From Desulfobacterales bacterium (GTDB lineage: Bacteria; Desulfobacterota; Desulfobacteria; Desulfobacterales; JAEINQ01), in assembly GCA_016342285.1 (NCBI GenBank), contig JAEINQ010000046.1, forward strand, positions 1 to 55,575: a stretch of 55,575 nucleotides of DNA, in the 5' to 3' direction. The notes beneath the pieces were generated by a model. The model was not told the DNA's origin and made no database searches. It saw only the letters and a program-made list of their open reading frames with translations. Numbering within the stretch: the stretch's first letter is position 1; each line of letters starts with the position of its first letter. The position numbers and the translations under genes were made by a program. Positions 48,687 to 55,575 of this stretch are shown one piece after another.

Positions 48687-50114
48687 TTAGTGACTAACGG
48701 CGGTTTCGATCTTAAGCCCGTATTTTTCGATTTTCGAATGCAGGGTCGGCCGTGACAGGCCCAGCAATTTTGCTGCCTGGGAACGGTTGCCTCCGGTTAG
48801 TTGGAGGGCTTCGCCAACGAGAATGCCGGCGATGCGGTCCATACACTGATCAAAGAGATGGTCACTGCCCCCGGCAGTCAGTTCCCGTCGGAGCAACTGC
48901 CGGATCATCTCTTCGCGGTTCTGGCCGACGATGGGGCTGCCAGCCGATTCGCCGCCGATGGCCTGGGCAAGGTCATCGGTGCCGATGGGCGCCCCGCGGC
49001 TGAAGATGACGGCCTTGTGAAGGGTGTTGGAGAGTTCGCGAACATTACCCGGCCAGTCGTGGGCGGCCAGCATGGCCTTGGCGCCGGCATCGACGGCCGG
49101 GGGGGCGATTCCGATCTCGGCGGCATGGCGGGCCACGAAGTACTCGGTGAGAAGCGATGTGTCGTCGGTGCGATGGCGGAGGGGGGGTAGGGTGATGGTC
49201 ACCACTTTGAGGCGGTAGTAAAGATCTTCTCGAAACCGTCCGGCGGCGATGGCGCCCTCCAGATCGCGATTGGTGGCGGCGATGATGCGCACGTCCACCG
49301 GAATGGTTTGCCGGCCGCCGAGCCGCTCGACACTTCTTTCCTGGAGCAGTCTCAGGATCTTGGCCTGAAGGGTCATGGGCATGTCGCCGATTTCGTCCAG
49401 AAAGACCGTCCCGCCGTTGGCCTGTTCCAGTTTGCCCACCCGGCGGTGGGTGGCGCCGGTAAAGGCGCCCCGTTCGTATCCGAACAGTTCGCTCTCCAGC
49501 AAAGTTTCCGGAATGGCCACGCAGTTGATGATCAAAAAGGGCCGTTCGGCCCGCGGGCTGTGCTGGTAGACGGCCCGGGCGACCAGTTCCTTGCCGGTGC
49601 CCGACTCGCCGCGGATCAGGACCGTGGCATCGGTGGCCGCCACCCGGCCGATGGCCTTGTAGACCTGCTGCATGGCATCGCTGTGTCCGATGATGGCCTC
49701 GGTGGTGGTCTGGTCCGGACGGGCGTTCATGGCCACGGGAGACCGCATGAACCGACCGGCTTCCAGGGCCTTGGCGATGACGGAAAGCATCTCGGGGATG
49801 TCGAAGGGCTTAAGGATGTAGTCGTAGGCCCCCAGCTTGGTGGTTTCGATGGCCGTTTCCGTGGTGCCGAAAGCGGTCATGATGATGGTAGGCAGCTTTG
49901 GCTCCAACAGGCGGATGGCCTTATAGGTCTCCAGGCCGTTCATGCCGGGAAGCCGCATGTCCAGGATCACCAGGTCCGGTACGGACTGACGGATCTGTTC
50001 CAGGCCGGCTTCCCCGGAAGCGGCGCTGATGATCTGGTAACCCTCTTCGGTCAGCAGTTTGTCGAAGCTTTTTCGCAGCTGGTCGTCGTCGTCGATGATG
50101 CAAATGGTGCTCAC
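48687..50114 (-). CDS. NtrC-family sigma-54-dependent response regulator
   Basis: 475 aa. Receiver with D52 (VILDMRLPG), AAA+ domain with GESGTGKE, GAFTGA (ERGAFTGATHRR) and FLDEIGD, and a Fis-type HTH (GGNRSQAAKLLGLSRPTLHSKI). GTG start at 50114 overlaps the kinase stop by 4 nt (GTGA). Target genes unknown. No CTTTACANNNTGTAAAG palindrome lies in front of this operon, so it is the less likely binder of that site. Confidence 0.95.
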   Translation of the reverse strand: MSTICIIDDDDQLRKSFDKLLTEEGYQIISAASGEAGLEQIRQSVPDLVILDMRLPGMNGLETYKAIRLLEPKLPTIIMTAFGTTETAIETTKLGAYDYILKPFDIPEMLSVIAKALEAGRFMRSPVAMNARPDQTTTEAIIGHSDAMQQVYKAIGRVAATDATVLIRGESGTGKELVARAVYQHSPRAERPFLIINCVAIPETLLESELFGYERGAFTGATHRRVGKLEQANGGTVFLDEIGDMPMTLQAKILRLLQERSVERLGGRQTIPVDVRIIAATNRDLEGAIAAGRFREDLYYRLKVVTITLPPLRHRTDDTSLLTEYFVARHAAEIGIAPPAVDAGAKAMLAAHDWPGNVRELSNTLHKAVIFSRGAPIGTDDLAQAIGGESAGSPIVGQNREEMIRQLLRRELTAGGSDHLFDQCMDRIAGILVGEALQLTGGNRSQAAKLLGLSRPTLHSKIEKYGLKIETAVSH

Positions 50115-51607
50115 CGGTTCACCTCTTCCTGATGCGGGTTTTTAGTGTCTCGAATGGGTAAGGTGATGATAAAAACGGTGCCCTGGCCCTCCACCGAGGT
50201 CAGATCCAGCCATCCGCCATGTTCTTCCACGATGCGTACGGCGATGCTCAGTCCCAGCCCCGTTCCTTCTTCTTTGGTGGTGTAGAACGGCTGGAGCACT
50301 TTTTCCTGAATGGATTCGGCAATGCCCGGACCGTCGTCTTTAATCCGGATCACGGCGGCCCTGCCCAGGGCCTGGGAATAGGCTTCTTCTTCCTCGATGG
50401 TCAGGTTGCCGTTATGGCCCATGGCCTCACAGGCGTTGACCACCAGGTTGACCAGGACCTCTTTGAGCTGTTCGGCGTCAGCATCGATTTCCGGCAGCGT
50501 TCCCTGTCGGACCAGGTGGATGGTTGCTTCGTAGGATTTGAGTCGGTGTTCCAGAAGTTGAAGGGCGGCATCCACCACCGCCGAGGGGCTGACCCGCAGC
50601 ATTTTAAGTTTCGGCGGTCGGGAGAACTCGAGAAAGTTCTGGACGATGGTGTCCACATGGCGGATTTCGTCGGAGATCACCGCAAAGTCTTCCGTCTGGG
50701 GTGACGTCATATCCAGGGAGCGGCTCAGGGAGAAGAGCCGCATTTTTACCGATGTGAGCGGATTTCGAATACTGTGGGCCATGCCGGCGGCCAGTTTGCC
50801 CACCATGGCCATCTTTTCCGACTGAAGCAGGTTCTCCCGGCTGCGCTGGAGTTCGATGTGGGTCTGGCCGGCATCGGCGATGAGGTCGTGGACACTTCGG
50901 CTCAGGGCCTGAACGTCGTCGGGGTGCTTTTTAACGCTGCCGTCACGGTCGGCCGCCATGGCCAGCTTTCGGAGCGGACCGAGAATCTGCTGTGCCAGGA
51001 CCAAGGCCAGGAGGACGGCGAAAAGAAAGCCCAAAATGAGCGCCACCACGGCGCTGCCGCGGATGCGGGCCGAATCGGCGTGCCATTTTTCCCGGGCCTG
51101 GTCAATCTGCCAGGTATGAAAGGCTTTGTAGGTTTCGCAGAGGGCCAGTAAGCCGAAAAAGCGGTTTCGAACCTCTTGATGAAGTCGTGCCCCGGCTTCG
51201 CGACGCCCGGCCTTGTAGTGGGCGATGACCTCGTCCTTTTCCTGAATGTATCGGACGTACTCGTTATTGATTCGGGCCAGCACGTCTTTTTCTTCTTTAT
51301 GACGGGCCATGCCCTGGGCTTCTTTGAGCCTTTCGCGATAAATCTGCCGGTATTCGCCCAACTGTCTCAGCCAGTTGGGGTCTCCGTCGAGAAAGTAGTA
51401 GCTGACAAACCCCTTCTGGTTGATCAGGGCCGACTCCAGGGCCTCGGCGGTTTGAAACGCCCCGATGTCCTGTTCGATAATCGTCCCCAGAACGGTCTCC
51501 ATCCGGTACGTGTACCAGACCGTGACCACGCCCCCCGCCATTGCCACGACCACCAAGCCTATCAAAAGCAGGTAGGTTCGGCTGCTAAGATTGATCCTTT
51601 CCCACAT
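50111..51607 (-). CDS. membrane sensor histidine kinase
   Basis: 498 aa. TM1 about 12-32, a helical sensor domain 35-180 with long helices and heptad pattern (QYRQIYRERLKEAQ, KDEVIAHYKAGRREAG), resembling four-helix-bundle sensors, TM2 about 185-205, a HAMP-like linker, HisKA H278 (GMAHSIRNPL), and HATPase with DDGPGI and GTGLGL. NtrB/ZraS-like class partner of the NtrC-type regulator that overlaps its end. Ribosome site AAAGGA. Confidence 0.94.
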   Translation of the reverse strand: MWERINLSSRTYLLLIGLVVVAMAGGVVTVWYTYRMETVLGTIIEQDIGAFQTAEALESALINQKGFVSYYFLDGDPNWLRQLGEYRQIYRERLKEAQGMARHKEEKDVLARINNEYVRYIQEKDEVIAHYKAGRREAGARLHQEVRNRFFGLLALCETYKAFHTWQIDQAREKWHADSARIRGSAVVALILGFLFAVLLALVLAQQILGPLRKLAMAADRDGSVKKHPDDVQALSRSVHDLIADAGQTHIELQRSRENLLQSEKMAMVGKLAAGMAHSIRNPLTSVKMRLFSLSRSLDMTSPQTEDFAVISDEIRHVDTIVQNFLEFSRPPKLKMLRVSPSAVVDAALQLLEHRLKSYEATIHLVRQGTLPEIDADAEQLKEVLVNLVVNACEAMGHNGNLTIEEEEAYSQALGRAAVIRIKDDGPGIAESIQEKVLQPFYTTKEEGTGLGLSIAVRIVEEHGGWLDLTSVEGQGTVFIITLPIRDTKNPHQEEVNR

Positions 51608-51669
51608 GGGTGTGTCCTTTTGTCTGCTGGCGTCGGGTGGGTCTGCTTTGCGTATATTCCGGTCCGACC

Positions 51670-51710
51670 CTTATATCTCCGGTGGCCCCTGTTCGTCAAT
51701 CGGCCGATTG
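51670..51710 (-). promoter_or_regulatory. sigma-70-type promoter with palindromic operator
   Basis: Minus strand TTGACG, 18 bases, TATAAG (51699-51670), 63 bp before the kinase ATG. A perfect 14-bp palindrome CAATCGGCCGATTG (51697-51710) overlaps the -35 end, a likely operator. Confidence 0.5.
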
Positions 51711-51781
51711 TGGTTTCACCAAGAATGGGTCTGGGTAAAAAAGCCATTCTGGACCGTTGGGTTATCGGGATGGTGCCCCTG

Positions 51782-52354
51782 TTAACGAAAGACCCCGTGT
51801 TGGTAAAGGATGTTGATTCCGATACCCAGCAGGACGAGCCCGCCGATGATCTCGGCCCATCGGCTCATGTGGGCCGCACCGGCAATGCGTTTTCCCAGGT
51901 GCATGCCGGTGATGGTGAAGAGGCCGGCCACCAGGCCGATGATCAGGGCCGGTGTCCAGATGGCGATGTTGAGCATGGACAGGCTCAGGCCCACGGCCAG
52001 GGCGTCGATGCTGGTGGCCACCGACAACATGACCATGGTCATCCCCCGGGTGGGGTCTTGGGCGGTTTCGGTGTCACGGTCTCCCCACAAGGCCTCGCGG
52101 ATCATGTTCCCCCCCACAAAGCCCAGCAGCCCGAAGGCGGCCCAGTGGTCGTAGCTTTCGATAAGGCCCCGAACCGTCATGCCGGCGGCCCATCCGATGA
52201 CCGGCATTAGGGCCTGGAACAGCCCGAAATGCCATGACAGCCTAAAGACTTGGCGAAAACTGATTTGTCTAAGGGTGACCCCGGCGGCAATGGAGACGGC
52301 AAAAGCATCCATGGCCAGGGCCACGGCGATGGCCACGATATTCAAAACATCCAT
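51782..52354 (-). CDS. mntP: MntP-type manganese efflux protein
   Basis: 190-aa, six-TM manganese exporter. Two repeats each carry the family Asp: D16 (AMDAFAVSIAAG) and D117 (SIDALAVGLS). Length matches the family. It removes excess Mn2+. No yybP-ykoY-type leader was recognised upstream. It sits between the PEP-like gene and the NtrB-like kinase. An internally deleted copy lies at 48357. Confidence 0.94.
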   Translation of the reverse strand: MDVLNIVAIAVALAMDAFAVSIAAGVTLRQISFRQVFRLSWHFGLFQALMPVIGWAAGMTVRGLIESYDHWAAFGLLGFVGGNMIREALWGDRDTETAQDPTRGMTMVMLSVATSIDALAVGLSLSMLNIAIWTPALIIGLVAGLFTITGMHLGKRIAGAAHMSRWAEIIGGLVLLGIGINILYQHGVFR

Positions 52355-52440
52355 AGGTTTCCAGCCACTAAAAAACCAAATCGTGGATGGGCACGAGTTG
52401 GTTAGTCCAAGATAAAGGCTAAAATAGCAGAATACCTTCC

Positions 52441-52535
52441 TTGGACATTGAGAATTGAAAATTGGATATTGGACATTAAGCCCTCCTAAGGAGGGCCACC
52501 TGAGGCCACCCGCTCTGTGGGTGGCGCATCAATTT
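52441..52535. repeat. heptamer array and C-rich tail
   Basis: TTGGACA, TTGAGAA, TTGAAAA, TTGGATA, TTGGACA, TTAAG in 7-bp register (52441-52480), followed by the CCCTCC-TAA-GGAGGG stem and GAGGCCACCC tail. Same unit family as at 13426 and 16261. Together they fill most of 52355-52565. Confidence 0.65.
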
Positions 52536-52565
52536 ACAGCGCACCCATCGTTTTCCCGCCACAAG

Positions 52566-55157
52566 CTACCCGGGGAGACCGAGACTTTCAAGATCTTTTT
52601 CCATCTTGCGGCGGTAATGGTCCACGGTCGGGCCATGGGACATGATCATGTCCAGCTGGCGGGTATGCAGGGAAAGGTAGCCGAGAATTTTAAGGCGTCG
52701 GATCATCTGCGGCCGGCCCAGCCCCTCGGCCCGGGCCAGAAGGTTGTCTTCACGGATTTCCACACGAAATCCATGATTTTCCATCAGATCGCCGATGAAC
52801 GCCACCCGGCGCTGCCGGCGCGCGACATCGGCCGCCCCCCCTTTGAATTGAAATGAAACGTAGTTTTCAGACGGTCGGTCGTCCACCAGGGCTTCCATGA
52901 TGGCGAAATGGTAGCCCAGGCGCGAATGGAGGCTGCAGTAATGGCGTGAGATCATGAAATAATTGCGGGAGGCGTAGCGTGATCGGATGCCGGGGACCAG
53001 GGACGGGTTGGCGGTTGATTGAAACATCACCGATGCCAGGCCCCGGCCGTCCACCGGGGGCGGGCCTTCCCAGGCAATGGCGGCGAATCCGTCCCAGAAG
53101 GCCCGCATGGGAATAGAGACGATGTTGTCCAGGTGGACGTATTTGCCGTGAACCTCCTCGGTGAATCCGTCGTCCAGGTTCAGGATCCACCATTGCATGG
53201 GGACCCGGTGGTAGAGCTGTTTGCCCGAGCGCTCGGAAAAGCCGTGGGTCTTGCCGAAACTAAACATTTCGTGGACTGATTGTTCGTGGACGAACCGGGT
53301 GATGTCGTGGAGGGTGCGGCAGTGTTCGGGGGCGAATTGGGGCGAAGCGGGATCGAGCAGGTTCAGGGGAACCACCAGGCGGCTGATTTGTTGGAGCAGG
53401 TCGTGGACCGGGCTGCCGGCCATGGGCGGCCGCTTGGTGACCTGTTTTTCCAGCAGCGCCTGAACCCTGCCCCGGTAGACGACCCTGCCACCGGCATCCA
53501 CCGTGACGGTCTCTCCGGCCGCGAGCCGTTCCAAGGCTCCGGGCATGTCAAAGAGTGCCGGCAGGCCGAACTCCCGGGCCACGCTGGCCAGGTGGCCGGC
53601 CATACCGCCCTGCTCGGTGACGATGGCCGCGGCCCGGGCGAGCAGCGGGGCCCAGTCTGGCAGGGCCTGGGTGGTGACCAGAACGGCCCCGGTCGGAAAG
53701 CGGAGCATGTCGGCCCGTTTGGTCACCGGGTAAACCGGCCCGGCTGAGGCACCGCCACTGGCCGTCACCCCGCCATGGAGCAGGGTTTCGTGGTCCGGAT
53801 GCGTATCCGTGGGCTCATTGATCGCCGCGGAGGGGGCCCATTGCAGGGGTCGGCACTGGAGAATGAACCGCCGGCCGCTTTTGTCTATGGCCCATTCGAT
53901 GTCCTGGGGGGCGTCATAATGTGCTTCGATGCTAAGGGCCAGACGTGCCAGGTCCAGGGCCTGGTCGGCAGAAAGCACCGGTTGGCATCCCATGATGGCT
54001 GACAGTTCGGTTCGGGTCACCCCTTCGCCGGGACGGCAGTCGATCCGGTGGGTTTTGGGGCGGATGAAGGTGGCTGTCACTGTCAGGGAGGGCTTCCGTG
54101 AGACCACGGTCAGGTCGCCGGGGGTGCTGCCGTCCACCACCGCCGCGGGCAGCCCCCATACGGCGTGGATATGGACGGCGTCGTCGGTTCCCACCGGGTT
54201 GCGCGAATAGATCACCCCGCCGGCGGCGGCATCGACCATTTGCATGCATCCGACGCACATGGCAATGTCCTGCTCCCGAAAACCCCGGTTGAGCCGATAG
54301 GTGATGGCCGGCAGGCTGTACTGGCTCGCCACCACCTCCTTGTAGGCTTGCCAAAGGCTGTCCCGACTGACGTTGAGAACGGATCGGTACTGTCCGGCAA
54401 AGGAGCTTTTTGCCGAGTCTTCGGCCAGGGCGCTGCTGCGAAGGGCGACAAAGACATCCTGGCCGGTGGCTTTGGTCAGCGTCTCGTAGGCCGTTTCCAT
54501 GGCCGATTGAAGATCGGCGGGGAGTTCGGCCCGCAGAATCAGCTGTTGCAATTCGGCGCTGAGGGTGAACAGGGCGGCCATGTCCTGAAGATCGGCCTGT
54601 TGAAGGCGCCGGTCGATTTCCGCGGGCAGGTCGTTGTGGGCAAACAGTCGACGGCAGGCCGCGGCGGTGATGACAAAGCCCGGCGGCACATCAATGTTGA
54701 GCCGGCCGCGGATCTCACCCAGGCGGGCCATCTTGGTGCCGGCCTGGTGAACTGTGGCGGCGTCGAGATCCTTCAGGGGGATGACCAGCGGAGCCATGGG
54801 GTCGTCGTCGGGCCGGTCGGTCAGCAGGGCATCGATTTGCTTTTGAATCTGTGAAAAACGCGGCCGCAACCGGTCATACTTTTCCGGTGACAGTTGCTCT
54901 AAGCTTTCCACCATTCGGTAGACGTTCACCGATACCGCCGTGGTGCGCGAACGGACAAAGGCCATGGCAAAGGGGTCGGGTCCGGCCAGGGCCTGCTCCA
55001 TTTCGGCCATGATCTCCAGGGCCTTGCTGTTGGCGCCCAGCAGCAGCTTGAAGCTGTGATAGCGGGTCCTGAAAAGGGTGCGCAGGGTGTCGGTATCGTC
55101 GCCGGCTTTTTGGGGCCGCCGCAGCAGGCGGCCGATCCATTTTTCCATTCGGCTCAT
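52566..55157 (-). CDS. PEP-synthase/PPDK-like protein without PEP-binding barrel
   Basis: 863 aa. N-terminal ~125 residues unrecognised, then an ATP-grasp PPDK nucleotide domain (about 130-440; GEIRGRLNIDVPPGFVIT, VALRSSALAEDSAKSSFAGQ, QDIEWAIDKSGRRFILQCRPLQ) and the phosphohistidine swivel domain with H522 (GGMAGHLASVAREFGLPAL). The pyruvate/PEP TIM barrel is absent; residues 600-863 form an unrecognised domain with two segments of conserved look (SFGKTHGFSERSGKQLYHRVP, NYFMISRHYCSLHSRLGYHF). So it may use ATP to phosphorylate something through H522, as in rifampin phosphotransferase or PPDK-like fusions, but the substrate is unknown. Weak ribosome site. Confidence 0.88.
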   Translation of the reverse strand: MSRMEKWIGRLLRRPQKAGDDTDTLRTLFRTRYHSFKLLLGANSKALEIMAEMEQALAGPDPFAMAFVRSRTTAVSVNVYRMVESLEQLSPEKYDRLRPRFSQIQKQIDALLTDRPDDDPMAPLVIPLKDLDAATVHQAGTKMARLGEIRGRLNIDVPPGFVITAAACRRLFAHNDLPAEIDRRLQQADLQDMAALFTLSAELQQLILRAELPADLQSAMETAYETLTKATGQDVFVALRSSALAEDSAKSSFAGQYRSVLNVSRDSLWQAYKEVVASQYSLPAITYRLNRGFREQDIAMCVGCMQMVDAAAGGVIYSRNPVGTDDAVHIHAVWGLPAAVVDGSTPGDLTVVSRKPSLTVTATFIRPKTHRIDCRPGEGVTRTELSAIMGCQPVLSADQALDLARLALSIEAHYDAPQDIEWAIDKSGRRFILQCRPLQWAPSAAINEPTDTHPDHETLLHGGVTASGGASAGPVYPVTKRADMLRFPTGAVLVTTQALPDWAPLLARAAAIVTEQGGMAGHLASVAREFGLPALFDMPGALERLAAGETVTVDAGGRVVYRGRVQALLEKQVTKRPPMAGSPVHDLLQQISRLVVPLNLLDPASPQFAPEHCRTLHDITRFVHEQSVHEMFSFGKTHGFSERSGKQLYHRVPMQWWILNLDDGFTEEVHGKYVHLDNIVSIPMRAFWDGFAAIAWEGPPPVDGRGLASVMFQSTANPSLVPGIRSRYASRNYFMISRHYCSLHSRLGYHFAIMEALVDDRPSENYVSFQFKGGAADVARRQRRVAFIGDLMENHGFRVEIREDNLLARAEGLGRPQMIRRLKILGYLSLHTRQLDMIMSHGPTVDHYRRKMEKDLESLGLPG

Positions 55158-55272
55158 GACCGGTCCATTGCCAGAGTCATCCTTGGGTTAAAGGCTTGAT
55201 GGTTCGGGGGGTATTAAACCACAAAGGCACAAAGTTCACAAAGACTGAATCCGTGGATTTCATGCCCAATGT

Positions 55273-55430
55273 TGACAGTCCCGTAGAAAGCCGAAAACCG
55301 TTTTTTCCGTCATTCCCGCGCAGGCGGGAATCCGGTCATTCCAAATGGTTCTGGATGCCTGCCTTCGCAGATCCTGCCCCTGCGAAGGCAGGGGCAGGAC
55401 GGGATTTGGGACTCTTTACGGTTTCATCAT
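55273..55430. repeat. MITE-like element with CGTANAAAG ends
   Basis: Left end GACAGTCCCGTAGAAAGCC at 55273 and right end reading inward GATGAAACCGTAAAGAGTC near 55430. Same terminal repeat family as 13442-13594. Inside are two REP-like stems at 55312 and 55358. A further end, GATGCTCTCGTAGAAAGTC, begins at 55434. Confidence 0.6.
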
Positions 55431-55507
55431 ATTGATGCTCTCGTAGAAAGTCAGAAAATGACTTTCTACTAGAGATTTGAGTGTTGGGAGTCAAGTTTTA
55501 ACTCCCA

Positions 55508-55568
55508 AATGCCAGGACATGGGTTACCCAAGCTTAACGGCAAAAAATGCCAGGACATAGGTAACCCA
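55508..55568. repeat. 23-bp direct repeat near window end
   Basis: TGCCAGGACATGGGTTACCC (within 55508-55530) recurs with two changes at 55546-55568. This resembles sequence I associate with flanks of REP-associated Y1 transposase genes, but no such gene is visible before the window ends. Confidence 0.5.
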
Positions 55569-55575
55569 GTCATGG

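Larger units (their letters stand above)
55158..55575. other. intergenic rich in short inverted repeats
   Basis: No gene supported. Contains ACCACAAAGGCACAAAG-type 9-bp units (55218-55245); a TIR-bounded block 55273-55430; stems ATTCCCGC/GCGGGAAT (55312-55331), CCTGCCTTCGCAG/CTGCGAAGGCAGG (55358-55392, perfect 13 bp) and GTAGAAAGTCA/TGACTTTCTAC (55443-55469); and a direct repeat at 55508 and 55546. Confidence 0.6.

Overview
The window reads as a GC-rich anaerobic, probably sulfate-reducing, Desulfobacterota genome (Desulfobacteraceae/Desulfosarcina-like). This is an inference from the dense sigma-54/two-component gene content, a succinate/acetate-type CoA-transferase, SLC13 and TauE-type anion carriers, a selenocysteine peptide with its radical SAM maturase, and abundant short intergenic repeats. 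No rRNA, tRNA or phylogenetic marker was found to settle the point.

Layout. Positions 1-4900 are an AT-richer accessory stretch: a truncated Eco29kI-like GIY-YIG restriction enzyme, a small unknown gene, a VapBC pair, hflX and a Phd/RelE pair. Positions 5100-23500 run mostly on the plus strand: a histidine kinase with an NtrC-type regulator under an apparent sigma-54 promoter, UspA and CBS stress proteins on the minus strand, a Ca2+/Na+ antiporter with a TauE-type exporter, two more kinase/regulator pairs, an unusual acetyltransferase-deacetylase fusion, a double UspA and a phosphate-type binding protein. From 23900 to the end everything is on the minus strand: a LolE-like permease, a patatin phospholipase, a CoA-transferase operon with its own kinase/regulator pair, a UspA-receiver-kinase-regulator-DASS carrier operon, a Pat-like acetyltransferase with CBS-ACT sensors, a P-type ATPase fragment, the selenopeptide locus, a hybrid kinase, an NtrC kinase/regulator pair, MntP, and a PEP-synthase-like protein.

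The most notable locus is 43473-45390. A short gene (45172-45390) carries three in-frame UGA codons. Each UGA is followed by a hairpin whose loop starts exactly 20 nt downstream, as expected of bacterial SECIS elements. Beside it lies an SPASM radical SAM maturase. This matches the SbtA/SbtM 'selenobiotic' system predicted bioinformatically by Haft and Basu (2011); ordinary gene calling would truncate the peptide at residue 34.

Other themes. A 17-bp palindrome CTTTACANNNTGTAAAG lies 84-108 bp upstream of three good sigma-54 promoters (5246, 23630, 40943), suggesting one regulon of the NtrC-type protein at 7471. A writer/eraser lysine-acetylation pair is encoded by two fusion proteins. Four paralogous Cache-type kinases are present, one lacking its phospho-accepting histidine. 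A scar of a duplicated PEP-protein/mntP segment lies at 48357-48662. Several families of palindromic intergenic repeats are built from 7-bp or 9-bp tandem units and keep a constant orientation to transcription.
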